A stretch of DNA of 64,000 nt from Nostoc piscinale CENA21. Lineage in GTDB: Bacteria; Cyanobacteriota; Cyanobacteriia; Cyanobacteriales; Nostocaceae. The translations under genes were made by a program, and so were the position numbers. The notes below the pieces were generated by a model. The model was not told the origin of the DNA, did not search any database, and worked only from the letters and a program-made list of their open reading frames with translations. The stretch spans positions 2,669,263 to 2,733,262 of the forward strand of contig NZ_CP012036.1 of NCBI RefSeq assembly GCF_001298445.1, in the 5' to 3' direction. Positions 54,950-63,739 of the stretch are shown here, piece by piece. How positions within the stretch are numbered: the stretch's first letter is position 1; each line of letters begins with the position of its first letter.

Positions 54950-55718
54950 TTAAAATTTGTAGCTTAAAACTTGAATCACTTTATCTTCTGGTAACTTCCC
55001 AGAAGTAATGGTAATGGTGTCACTATTGCTACGGCGGACGGTGATCCCTTGCACCAAATTGAGAAATTCATCCAAGGGTGATATGTCACAAGCATTCGCA
55101 TCAGCAGCTGTGGTGCGGTAGTGAGTCGGAATGATCAGTTTAGGATTTAACACCTCAATTGCTTGTTTAGCTTCCTCGGCGTTATAAGCTTTAGCACTAC
55201 CACCTACCGGAACAAACAGCACATCAGGACGACCCATGAGAATTTTTTTGTTCTAGAGAAATGGGTGCAGCAATCCCGCCTAGATGTAAGATATTAATCC
55301 CTGCTTGTTGCCAACTCCAAGCGGTGTTTTTGCCGAATTGTCTCCCACCTTTGCGATCATGATCTGTAGAAATTCCTTGAAATTTTATTCCCTGAAACTC
55401 ATAAACGCCAGCTTCGTATACTAGTTTGGGATTTCCTGGTAAATCTTCTACTGCGCCTTCATCTAATAATTGACTGCTAATCAAGACCAAGTTTGCACTG
55501 ACTTTTGGCGCACGATAACCAGCAGTACAACCAACTGTACGGAAGGGATTAGCGAGAATTTTGACTCCGCCACCAGAAATTAGAAAGCAAGTATGACCCA
55601 ACCACTGAACTGATAAACCGCCAGACTGTGCGTCAGCTTCAGAGTGAGAACCTAAAGTAGAAACTAAAGCTGTGACTAACCCCGCCCCAGCATAGCCCAT
55701 CAATTGTCGTCGTTTCAT
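54950..55718 (-). CDS. MBL-fold metal-dependent hydrolase, exported (frame broken once)
   Basis: A 7-T run (55243-55249) splits the frame; with 6 it reads SLEQKILMGRPDVLFVPVGG and gives 255 residues. The N-terminus KRRQLMGYAGAGLVTALVS is a twin-arginine-type signal. The body is UlaG-like: VQWLGHTCFLISGGGVKIL, STDHDRKGG, LHLGGIAAP and the final IIPTHYRT histidine. The usual HxHxDH is modified (TDHDRKGG), so activity is uncertain. It starts 3 bp after trpG and is probably co-transcribed with it. Confidence 0.83.
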
Positions 55719-55721
55719 TAA

Positions 55722-56321
55722 TCACTCTCTCGTCGGTAATTGTTCCAGAAAGTTTCGCAATAACTGTTTTCCTGAAGAAGTTAGCACACTTTCTGGGTGA
55801 AACTGGACTCCTTGGATGTGAGGATAGTTCCGATGGCGCACTCCCATAATTGTGCCATCTTCAACCCAAGCAGTGATTTCTAACACTTCCGGGCAAGTTT
55901 CGCGGTCAATCACCAAACTATGATATCTGGTGGCGGTCATCGGATTTTCTATTCCTTGAAAAACTCCCATATCAGTGTGCGTTACCTGGGAAGTTTTGCC
56001 GTGCATTAACTCTGGAGCAGAGACGATTTTACCACCAAATACTTGACCAATACTTTGATGCCCCAAGCACACACCTAAAATTGGCAAGCTGGGGCCGAGT
56101 TTTTCAATCAAATCCAGCGATATACCCGCATCTTCTGGACGACCAGGCCCAGGTGAAATTACTACAAGGTCGGGCTGTAAATCTTGGATTTCTTCTATAG
56201 TGATTTTATCGTTGCGAAAAACTTGAATGTCTGATGCTACAGGGAACTCTGCTGCTAGTTCTCCCAAGTACTGCACCAAATTGTATGTGAAACTGTCGTA
56301 ATTATCAATGACTACAATCAC
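55722..56321 (-). CDS. trpG: anthranilate/aminodeoxychorismate synthase glutamine amidotransferase subunit
   Basis: 199 residues, class I glutamine amidotransferase. Catalytic Cys in ILGVCLGHQSIGQ, oxyanion motif ISPGPGRPEDAG, and His/Glu in VQFHPESVLT. It supplies ammonia to TrpE or PabB for tryptophan or folate synthesis; the two uses cannot be separated by sequence. It lies in a ybeY-dgkA-trpG order, followed directly by the MBL gene. Confidence 0.93.
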   Translation of the reverse strand: MIVVIDNYDSFTYNLVQYLGELAAEFPVASDIQVFRNDKITIEEIQDLQPDLVVISPGPGRPEDAGISLDLIEKLGPSLPILGVCLGHQSIGQVFGGKIVSAPELMHGKTSQVTHTDMGVFQGIENPMTATRYHSLVIDRETCPEVLEITAWVEDGTIMGVRHRNYPHIQGVQFHPESVLTSSGKQLLRNFLEQLPTRE

Positions 56322-56428
56322 GGCCTAGACTCCTGGTGATCATTACCAGATTCTAGCCGTCAGCGTCAGTAATTATGTCATTCACAGTTGAGAAATTTTT
56401 TATGGATAAGTTTGACTAATACCTAAAC

Positions 56429-56881
56429 TTAAAACTTGGACATAATTAATATGACTAATGGCGGTAGTAATAAGGTACAACCGACCAAGATAGCGACTAA
56501 AGCAGAAACCAGCACCGCGCCCGCCGCACAATCTTTGGCAACTTTGGCTAATTCGTGGTATGTCTGCTTTACTGTTAAATCTACCAACGATTCGATCGCA
56601 GTGTTTAGTAGTTCTAGTGCGAGAACTAAGCCACTAGTAATCCCAATGACAGCGATTTCCACAGGTGACAAATGCAAGAATAAGCTTAAAGCGATCGCCA
56701 AAGCACAAAAACTCACATGAATGCGAAAATTACGTTGAGTCTGAAAACTGTAAGTAATACCAGCCCAAGCATACTTAAAGCTCACAAATAAATTAGCAGC
56801 AACTTGCCACGAGAATTCCCTTTCCTTAGTGATCAGTGATGATAGCTTGTTTGGCGGTGGAGGAGAAACTTGTTGGGACAT
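56429..56881 (-). CDS. dgkA: diacylglycerol kinase (prokaryotic DgkA type)
   Basis: 150 residues. The soluble N-terminal 55 residues are followed by RNFRIHVSFCALAIALSLFL, LALELLNTAIESLVDLTV (catalytic Glu/Asn signature) and KVAKDCAAGAVLVSALVAI: three membrane helices of the DgkA family. It phosphorylates diacylglycerol or undecaprenol in the cytoplasmic membrane. It sits between ybeY and trpG on the same strand, a conserved cyanobacterial order. Confidence 0.92.
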   Translation of the reverse strand: MSQQVSPPPPNKLSSLITKEREFSWQVAANLFVSFKYAWAGITYSFQTQRNFRIHVSFCALAIALSLFLHLSPVEIAVIGITSGLVLALELLNTAIESLVDLTVKQTYHELAKVAKDCAAGAVLVSALVAILVGCTLLLPPLVILIMSKF

Positions 56882-57020
56882 AAGCTAAAAAATAGAACAA
56901 TACATTTGGGTAAACTGGGAATTTTCGCTGATTGTAATCATCCAATCAACTTCTCGGCAATTTTCTACACGAGTATTATAAAAGGATGCCTAAAAATTAA
57001 CACTGACAGACATAAAAACT

Positions 57021-57536
57021 TTAATATTCTATGTCAATATCAATACCAACTGTCTCCAGTATTATTACCTGCTGCTTTAGCATTTGCATTAAACTCTCAT
57101 CATCAGGATGATCCCAGCCCAAAAGGTGTAATAGCCCATGAGCAGCTAACCAAGCTAACTCAGTTTTTAAACTATGCTCTTGTCGTTGGGCTTGGCGTTG
57201 GGCGGTAGTTACCGAAATCACAATATCACCTAAATACACAGGTTCACCCTCCATTTCCGCACAGTCTGGAAAATCCGTTTCTAATGCAGCGAAGGCTAAC
57301 ACATCTGTAGGTTTATCTTGATGTCGGTATTGAGCATTTAATGATTGAATTTCTGCATCGTCTGTTAAGCGCAGCCCTATTTCATAGCTTGGCGCTGGCG
57401 GTAAATCAGATTGAAGATTTTCTAACCAGCGATAAAACCAGTTCTCCCAAGTTTCAGCCTCAACATTGACAGCTACTTCGGGGGAAGACTCAGAAAAAAT
57501 ATCTTGCAAATTTAGTTCAACTTGTACCAAGTACAA
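57021..57536 (-). CDS. ybeY: endoribonuclease YbeY
   Basis: 171 residues. The zinc site HGLLHLLGWDHPDDE (three His) near residue 135 and the segment RLTDDAEIQSLNAQYRHQDKPTDVLAF define YbeY. It matures 16S rRNA 3' ends and takes part in ribosome quality control. The start is a TTG at 57536 with a weak ribosome site; no in-frame ATG lies nearby. dgkA follows 139 bp downstream. Confidence 0.94.
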   Translation of the reverse strand: MYLVQVELNLQDIFSESSPEVAVNVEAETWENWFYRWLENLQSDLPPAPSYEIGLRLTDDAEIQSLNAQYRHQDKPTDVLAFAALETDFPDCAEMEGEPVYLGDIVISVTTAQRQAQRQEHSLKTELAWLAAHGLLHLLGWDHPDDESLMQMLKQQVIILETVGIDIDIEY

Positions 57537-57570
57537 ACACTCCTCAGCAATGCAGGATTTTTCTTGGTCT

Positions 57571-57726
57571 TTAACGGGTTAAGTAAGCAAGACCAATTAA
57601 AACAGCTAATAGCCCCACAGTAGATAACAAAAAATGTTTTATGGAAGTGCCACCCTTGCGTACCATATTCCGCATAGCAAGTTTGACATAGCTTGGTTGG
57701 GGTTCCGTTGAGGGAGAGTCACTCAT
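57571..57726 (-). CDS. DUF3285-like small membrane protein
   Basis: 51 residues: MSDSPSTEPQPSYVKLAMRN, then MVRKGGTSIKHF and a single hydrophobic helix LLSTVGLLAVLIGLAYLTR at the end. I remember this as the cyanobacterial DUF3285 family, a short conserved single-helix protein of unknown function. It is upstream of ybeY on the same strand, 34 bp away, and is probably co-transcribed. Confidence 0.8.
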   Translation of the reverse strand: MSDSPSTEPQPSYVKLAMRNMVRKGGTSIKHFLLSTVGLLAVLIGLAYLTR

Positions 57727-57810
57727 AATAATTTCGTAACCAACTCTTTTATATATAAATGTAACAGTTTCCTTACAGTTCTCTTGCCATTTTGTCTATT
57801 TTCGGTTGAC

Positions 57811-57963
57811 AAGGTGTCAGGGTGTGAGTAAGTCACATATTGCACCCAGCGACTGAAGTCGCGGCTACACAAACAAAGTCCGCCTGCGCGGACTAATTTC
57901 AGTTGGAGAAGGTGTCAGGGTGTGAGTGAGCAAAACCCTTACACCCCTAAACCCTTACCCCCA
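57811..57963. repeat. REP-like element copy B flanked by 19-bp direct repeats, with C-rich tail
   Basis: AAGGTGTCAGGGTGTGAGT occurs at 57811-57829 and again at 57909-57927. Between them lies the second copy of the 25232 element: CGACTGAAGTCG (57850-57861) and hairpin AGTCCGC-CTGC-GCGGACT (57877-57894). A C-rich tail (CCCTTACACCCCTAAACCCT, 57936 onward) could form a minus-strand quadruplex. Confidence 0.75.
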
Positions 57964-57976
57964 GCAGTTCTACACA

Positions 57977-59100
57977 TTAACCAGAACTACTATCTACTAG
58001 CTGATTTTCTTGCCGCAGGTAGGCTTGGATGAACATATCGAGGTCGCCGTTCATCACATCAGCGATCGCAGTTGTTTCGGAATTGGTACGCAGATCCTTT
58101 ACCATCTGGTAAGGATGGAATACGTAGTTGCGAATTTGATTACCCCAGGAAGCTTCCACCATATCACCGCGAATTTGGGCAATTTCTTGCGCCTTTTGTT
58201 CACGGGCGATAACTAGCAGTTTGGCTTTGAGACGGGCGAGGGCTTTTTTCTTTATTTTGCAGCTGCGATCGCTCTTCGGTACAGCGCACAGCTAGACCTG
58301 TAGGTAAATGCACAATTCGGACTGCCGTTTCTACTTTGTTGACGTTTTGTCCACCTTTACCACCAGCCCTAGATGTCGTAACTTCCAAATCTTTTTCTGG
58401 AATATCCAACTGTACAGAATTATCGATTTGGGGCATAACTTCCACCCCAGCAAAACTAGTTTGCCGTTTGCCATTGGCATTAAAAGGTGAAATCCGCACT
58501 AAGCGATGTGTGCCTGTTTCTGACCGCAGATAGCCATAAGCGTAACGCCCAGTAATTTCTAGAGTGGCTGATTTAATCCCAGCTTCATCACCCTCAGATT
58601 CTTCACTGAGTGCTACTTTATAACCATGTGCTTCTGCCCAACGGGTATACATCCGCAGCAGCATAAATGCCCAATCTTGAGCATCTGTACCACCCGCACC
58701 AGCGTTAATTGTCAACACTGCACCTTCCGCATCGTAGGGGCCAGAGAGTAGCTGTTGTAACTCCCACTGGTCAAGGTCACGGTTGAGCTTAGTGATAGTA
58801 GATTCCGCTTCTTGCAGTAGAGACTCGTCGGTTTCTAACTCCAACAGTTCCACCATTGCTTTAGTATCTTCTAAGCTGGCTCGCCACTGGTTGTAAGTAT
58901 CCAAGTGGGATTTGAGGTCGTTCAGTTCTTGCAGCGTTTTTTGGGCTTCGGTTTGATTTTCCCAAAATTCTGGCTGCGCTGATATTTGTTCGAGGTCGTG
59001 AATTTTCGCTGTCAGTGCAGGTACGTCAAAGATAGTCCTGGGTTTTACCCAGGCGGTTAGACAACGTTTCGATTTCGCGTTTGAGTTCTAAGACTTCCAT
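57977..59100 (-). CDS. prfB: peptide chain release factor 2 (programmed +1 frameshift; one further frame break)
   Basis: ATG 59100 opens MEVLELKREIETLSNRLGK and reaches CTT-TGA-C at 59031-59025. A +1 shift there continues DVPALTAKIHDLEQISAQPE into the main frame. The anticodon-reading SPF (VRISPFNA) and catalytic GGQ (AGGKGGQNVNK) are intact, so this is a working RF2 for UGA and UAA. A second break at 6 T (58244-58249) disappears with 5 T (KEKALARLKAKLLVIARE) and is probably a sequence error. The full product is about 373 residues. A diverged paralogue lies directly upstream on the same strand. Confidence 0.95.
59025..59031 (-). promoter_or_regulatory. prfB programmed +1 frameshift site (CTT TGA C)
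   Basis: The coding strand reads CAGGAC-TAT-CTT-TGA-C after 24 codons. This is the classical RF2 autoregulation signal: an internal Shine-Dalgarno-like AGGA, a 3-base spacer, slippery CTT and weak stop TGAC. When RF2 is scarce the ribosome shifts +1 and makes more RF2. Confidence 0.95.
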
Positions 59101-59310
59101 AGTGCTGGCTAAATTAAGAGCTACTTGGATGGATTTTCTAAGTTTGCTCTTGAGATTTTATTTGTTTTTTTGATTTTAGCGGCAGTTGAACCAATTGTTT
59201 TGCTGTGACTGTGAAATTATACAAAACGAATCGGCTATTGGCTGGGTGATACCAATTCGCAATTCGCAATTCGCAATTAAAAAACTTAGATACAGCAAAG
59301 CTTTTAGGGT

Positions 59311-60439
59311 TTACATCGGTATCAAATTTTTCGTGAAATGGTATGAGGTGCGGACATTTTGTTGCAAATAAGCTTTGATGAATAAGTTAATTTCACCGTT
59401 AAAAACTTCTGTGACAGCAGTTGTCTCCGCATTGGTGCGTAAATCCTTCACCTGGGTATAAGGATGCAAGATATATTCACGGATGATGTTGTTGGATAAA
59501 TCTTTGATTCGCTGAGGTTGAATTTCAGCAATTGAATTTACACCTTGAGCTAATGCGATCGCAGCTAGTTTACTCTTAAGAACATCAAAGGCTTTCTTTT
59601 TGTTTGCCAACTGACTGCGTTCGTACTCACAAAATACAGTTATCCTAGTAGGAAGATGAACAACTCTCACCCATACTTCTGCACGGTTTCTATTTCCCTG
59701 ATTACGAGGCAGAGCAATTTCTAAATGCTTCTGTGGTATTTCAAGTTCCGAGGATTCATCTAAGATGGGAAATACTTCCACTCTAGCCAGACTTATCTGT
59801 AAATTCCCGCTAGTATCAAAAGGCAATATTCGTTGGAGTTGATGTATTCCCAATTCTGATTTCAGACAACCATAGGCGTAACGCCCTGTAATTTCCCAAC
59901 TAGCCGATATAATGCCACCATTACCACAAGATTCTTCTATCGGAGTTATGTGGTAATTTTGCTTTTTCGCCCAGTTATAGTAAATCTGGAACAAAGTGTA
60001 CAACCATTTCTGAGCATTTGCATCATGAGATTCAGCCGTAATACTCAGCAGTGCGCCTTTTTTGTCATAGGGTTCAGATAGTAATTGTCTGATGTCTGCT
60101 GTTTCGAGTTCTTTCTGAAGTTGAGCAAGGTTAGTTTTTGCTTCTTGTAACAATTGCTCATCTGCTGATATTTCGACTAATTCTAAAGCAACCTTGATAT
60201 CTTCTAATGTGGAACGCCATTGCTGATATTGTTTCTGCCTGTAATATATGATGTACTCAATTTCTTGAAGTGTTTGATAGGCAGGCTCTGGATTTTCCCA
60301 AAAATGTGGTTGGATAATTAATTGATCTAACTTTTGAATTCTGGCACTTAGTTCTTGCAGGTCAAAGACAATCCTCAGCCTTAGCTAAGATATTCGACAA
60401 CCTTTCTACTTCGTGTTTGAGACTTAAGAGTGTCAGCAT
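59311..60439 (-). CDS. diverged RF2 paralogue lacking GGQ, with its own frameshift site
   Basis: ATG 60439 gives MLTLLSLKHEVERLSNILAK and reaches CTT-TGA-C (60367-60361). The +1 frame then runs open to 59311, 375 residues in all, the full RF2 length and colinear with prfB (QPHFWENP, WEITGRYAYGCLKSELGIHQ, VRVVHLPTRITVFCEYERSQ, YILHPYTQVKDLRTNAETTA). Two functional motifs are lost: SPF is LPF (RILPFDTS), and the GGQ loop is replaced by PRNQGNRNRAEVW. It therefore cannot release peptides in the known way. Intact frame and retained recoding signal argue for a selected role, perhaps regulatory; slow decay is the alternative. Confidence 0.85.
60361..60367 (-). promoter_or_regulatory. programmed +1 frameshift site of the RF2 paralogue (CTT TGA C)
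   Basis: The coding strand reads GAGGAT-TGT-CTT-TGA-C after 25 codons, with a GAGGA Shine-Dalgarno-like element at the same 3-base spacing as in bacterial prfB. Downstream the +1 frame is open for 350 codons, so the shift is needed to make the full protein. Confidence 0.85.
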
Positions 60440-60510
60440 AGTTTTACTTACTTGCAGTTAAACATTACTACATATTGTATTACGAAAATTACCTTGAATA
60501 TCTCATAGCC

Positions 60511-60554
60511 ATAAAAAACCGTGGCGACTGAAGTTTGCACCACGGTTAAAAAAA
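60511..60554 (-). terminator. intrinsic terminator of the BI-1 gene
   Basis: AACCGTGG (60517-60524) and CCACGGTT (60540-60547) form an 8-bp stem with a 15-nt loop. On the minus strand it ends in TTTT, placing it correctly for the gene at 60582; A/T runs flank both sides, so it may work in both directions. Confidence 0.8.
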
Positions 60555-60581
60555 TTCTTAAATTTTGCTATTGATCGTTAC

Positions 60582-61310
60582 TTAATCACGGCCATTGAGG
60601 GCAATCAGTAACCGTAGGATAAAGACAAACAAGTTGATGTAAGTCAAATACATCGATAAAGCCGCAGGTAAGTATTGGTCGTTACGGTAAGTACGGGGCA
60701 GGATGTAGAAATCTACGACAGATACTCCCACAAATAAAAACACGCCTAAACCAGAAATGCCGATTTCTAGCCAAGTTGGGGTATAAACACCAAACAAAGC
60801 AAAGAGAAATTGCACTGCACAAACCACAATCAAGGCGATAACACCGAGACTGATGGTTTTTGTCAAAGCTATTCCGTCTTGTTCAGACAAATTTGAACCA
60901 ACTTGACGGGCAACAATAAAGGTGACACCGCAACCAAGGGCGGCTAAACCAATGCCTTGAATGCCGACACCTTGGGTTCTTAAGGCGACAAATACTAAAC
61001 CACTGAGAGTATAACCAGACAAAAGGCTGTAAGTTGCCAATAAAGGCAGGGCAATAGCTTTATTGCCTTTTTCAGCAACATTTTGGGCAACAAAGAACAG
61101 AATTAATTCTAGAATTACTGCACCAATAAAAGTAGGGAAGAATATTTCAGGGTTAGTACGGATAATGCCTAAACCACCGTAGGTTCCCAAGGCAGTGAGA
61201 ACAAGACCACCACCAACGTAAGGTAAGGCATTCGCAATTACATTTGGGCCGATGAGGGCTTGGGTTCTAGCGTCTCGGATAGCTTCACGAAAGTTACTTG
61301 TATTGCTCAT
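60582..61310 (-). CDS. Bax inhibitor-1 family membrane protein
   Basis: 242 residues with about seven hydrophobic segments (VGGGLVLTALGTYGGLGII, FIGAVILELILFFVAQNVA, ALGCGVTFIVARQVG, LFVGVSVVDFYILPRTYR). The closing signature YLPAALSMYLTYINLFVFIL is typical of BI-1/YccA proteins. Family members are thought to be pH-sensitive calcium leak channels or protease modulators; the role here is unknown. Its own terminator follows, so it is probably monocistronic. Confidence 0.9.
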   Translation of the reverse strand: MSNTSNFREAIRDARTQALIGPNVIANALPYVGGGLVLTALGTYGGLGIIRTNPEIFFPTFIGAVILELILFFVAQNVAEKGNKAIALPLLATYSLLSGYTLSGLVFVALRTQGVGIQGIGLAALGCGVTFIVARQVGSNLSEQDGIALTKTISLGVIALIVVCAVQFLFALFGVYTPTWLEIGISGLGVFLFVGVSVVDFYILPRTYRNDQYLPAALSMYLTYINLFVFILRLLIALNGRD

Positions 61311-61935
61311 ACTGGAGTTTTTCGCGCAAAAAAGTTCTGTATATTCCTATTCTTACCAAGATTTTCATTTATCAGCTAGGGTATTTTGTGCTAAACCTTA
61401 GCCTGCATCATTGTTGCAGAATAATTCAACAGTCAAAATTCAGAATCCGGAAGCAATTTTTGATGATACTCAAGTTTACAAACTTAGCTGTGGTTAGGTT
61501 TGAGGAATTTCATTAGTTTTAGTAATTAACAATTTGTGAGATAAATATTAATTTTAATATTTCGCGTATTTTTATTTCTTGGGAGAAATATATTTAAATC
61601 AAAAATTTCAACTGCTGATTTTTTGTATATTGCCGACCGATGGCTCAATATTTTTGGATAAGTCCAGTATTTAACTACAAAAATATCTAGATTTGCTACG
61701 AAAAATAAATATTAATTAACTCAGCAAGTTCATAGATAAAACACTAATCACCTGCAACAACTGAGTCGGGAAAATCATGCGTAAAAACACTGAATGCCAG
61801 AGATAGAGCCGAATTAAGTTCAGTGGAACGACGATGGTTTAATCAGCGTGGTCTAAGGAAAATAATTACAGCTTTGAAGAACTATATACGCAACTCCGTT
61901 TTTCTAGGAAAAGGAGTTAATACAAAGGATTTGAT
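61311..61935. other. noncoding region between divergent genes
   Basis: About 620 bp separating the BI-1 gene from the sigma-factor gene, with both promoters expected here. It is AT-rich. AAAAGGAG precedes the sigma start. No gene is supported. Confidence 0.45.
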
Positions 61936-62722
61936 ATGGCAGCAATTGAGTCTTCTATGCGAATTGATGGGATAGAGTTATTACACTTATACCACCAGAA
62001 CCCCTCAATTAAACTTCGTAATCAACTTGTACAGCTACATACTGGCTTAGTGCGGAAGATGGCTCATAAATTTAGCCATCAATGTAATGAACCTTATGAA
62101 GATTTAGAACAAATCGGTTATTTTGGTTTAATTAGGGCAATTGAGCGTTTTGACCCCAGTCAAGGATATGCGTTTAGTTCCTTTGCTGTGCCATATATTC
62201 GTGGCGAGATGCTGCATTTCTTGCGCGATCGCAGTACGCTATTAAAAAATTCCTCGTCGTTGGCAAGAATTGTACAATGAAGGGCAGAAAATTCGCAAAG
62301 AATTGGCTTTATCTTTAGGTCGTCCTCCCAAAGATTCAGAAATTGCTAAGGTACTGAAGGTTTCTGTACAAGAATGGCAAGAAACAAAGTTAGCTGCACA
62401 AAATCGGATGCCTTTGAGTTTGGATGCTACAGCAGTTCACTATGTTGATTGTCAAATTACTCTAGGTGAAGCACTACCTTGTCCTCGTTCTGCGGTGATG
62501 CAGCAACAAGAAGAAGAACGCCAACAACTCCAAGGGGCAATCAATATGCTAGAAGACAAACCCCGGATGGCAGTAGAAATGGTATTCTTAAAAGAACTTT
62601 CACGCAAAGATGCCGCTAAAAACATTGGTACTAGTCCAATGACCGTGACACGGTATTTGCAAAAAGGCATTAATGATTTGATTAATTATTTACAGCCTCA
62701 AGCTGTAGCTTCAGGATCTTGA
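61936..62722 (+). CDS. sigF: group 3 RNA polymerase sigma factor, SigF-like (frame broken once)
   Basis: 261 residues after removing one A from a 6-A run (62244-62249), which restores LLKIPRRWQELYNEGQKIRK. Region 2: PYEDLEQIGYFGLIRAIERF and AFSSFAVPYIRGEMLHFLRD. Region 3: ELALSLGRPPKDSEIAKVL. Region 4: AVEMVFLKELSRKDAAKNIG, then TSPMTVTRYLQKGI. This is the SigB/F/G group; SigF-type factors in cyanobacteria control pili, motility and stress genes. No anti-sigma gene is adjacent. The symbol is by resemblance. Confidence 0.82.
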
Positions 62723-63076
62723 TGTTTGATACTACAAAATTGCTGACAGGAAAACTCTATAACTCCAATCGCTTCTAACTAATAAACCAAGTTCTGGATT
62801 TAAGTACTTAGACAAGATTAATTAATAACATTGTTTTCCTGTTAAATATTCTCTGCCTCAACACATAAATTTAATCTTGCCCAACCACTTATCGCTATCC
62901 CTACGCTGATGAAGTACAGCTATATAAGTTAACCGCCGATTGAAGAGGATAAACGCAGATAAATTTGTACTTCAGCAGATGAGGAAACGCTATATTACTC
63001 TAGATGTTTAGGGTTGTCATGGGCATATAAGTCAGGGTGCCGTCTCCAAAAAGAATTTCATCTATTCAAATAAATT
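62723..63076. other. noncoding region between convergent genes
   Basis: About 350 bp between the sigma-factor and Uma2 stops. I see no gene, strong hairpin or repeat. Confidence 0.4.
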
Positions 63077-63655
63077 TTAGGGATTTAAGCCTGCACGTTG
63101 AAAGATAGCGTTAGGGCTAATTTCTAACTCTGGCAACAAGTCATCAGTAATTACTTGATGATGACGATATGTGATAGGTAAGGAAGCTGGGGCAAATACA
63201 GTAATGGTTCTAGCTTTTGTATCAACTATCCAAACCCGCGAAACACCTGCTTTGAGATAATCTGTGGCTTTTTCGGCCATGTCTCCAAAAGTTTGTCCGG
63301 GTGAGATAATTTCAATTACTAATTCGGGTGCAACGGGACAAGCTTCATCTTGCAACCAATCAGCCGCAAGGCGGTTATAAGAAATATATGTCAAATCAGG
63401 AACGGGTATCCAATCTTGTTGATTTCGGGTTAATTTGACTGCCCACTCAACTACTACTCGCCCTTTTTTTTCTGCCCATAAAGACAATATTATAAATAAA
63501 GCACCAGTAGTCGAGCCATGAAAAAATTTCGGTGACATTTCATCGTCTTTATATTTAGGAACAGCTTCACCGTTAACAAATTCGTATGTGATATCACCTT
63601 CAGGAAGTGCGAGAAACTCTTCCAGAGTCAGCCGTTGATTAGAAGACTGAACCAT
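63077..63655 (-). CDS. Uma2-family (DUF820) nuclease-fold protein
   Basis: 192 residues from ATG 63655 (MVQSSNQRLTLEEFLALPEG); a start 14 codons earlier is possible. Typical Uma2 layout: TLEEFLALPEGDITYEFVNG, WIPVPDLTYIS, PELVIEIISPGQ and DYLKAGVSRVWIVDTKARTI. The acidic residues of the PD-(D/E)XK fold are present. It is one of two Uma2 genes in the window; the other (33377) has a coiled-coil tail. Biological role unclear. Confidence 0.88.
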   Translation of the reverse strand: MVQSSNQRLTLEEFLALPEGDITYEFVNGEAVPKYKDDEMSPKFFHGSTTGALFIILSLWAEKKGRVVVEWAVKLTRNQQDWIPVPDLTYISYNRLAADWLQDEACPVAPELVIEIISPGQTFGDMAEKATDYLKAGVSRVWIVDTKARTITVFAPASLPITYRHHQVITDDLLPELEISPNAIFQRAGLNP

Positions 63656-63687
63656 AGGTTTAAAAAGTGCTGAGTTATATGGGGAGA

Positions 63688-63737
63688 AAGCTATCAATGA
63701 CCAATGACCAATGACAATTGACCATTGACCATTGACT
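63688..63737. repeat. TGACCAA heptamer repeat array
   Basis: Tandem TGACCAA/TGACCAT units lie between the chlD stop and the Uma2 gene. They are the same class as at 8259 and 43592. Confidence 0.75.
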
Positions 63738-63739
63738 AA

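Noticed and set aside
57977..58260. A second programmed frameshift in prfB at 58244-58249
   Set aside because: It is an A run with no recoding signal and matches the homopolymer over-call pattern seen in unrelated genes.
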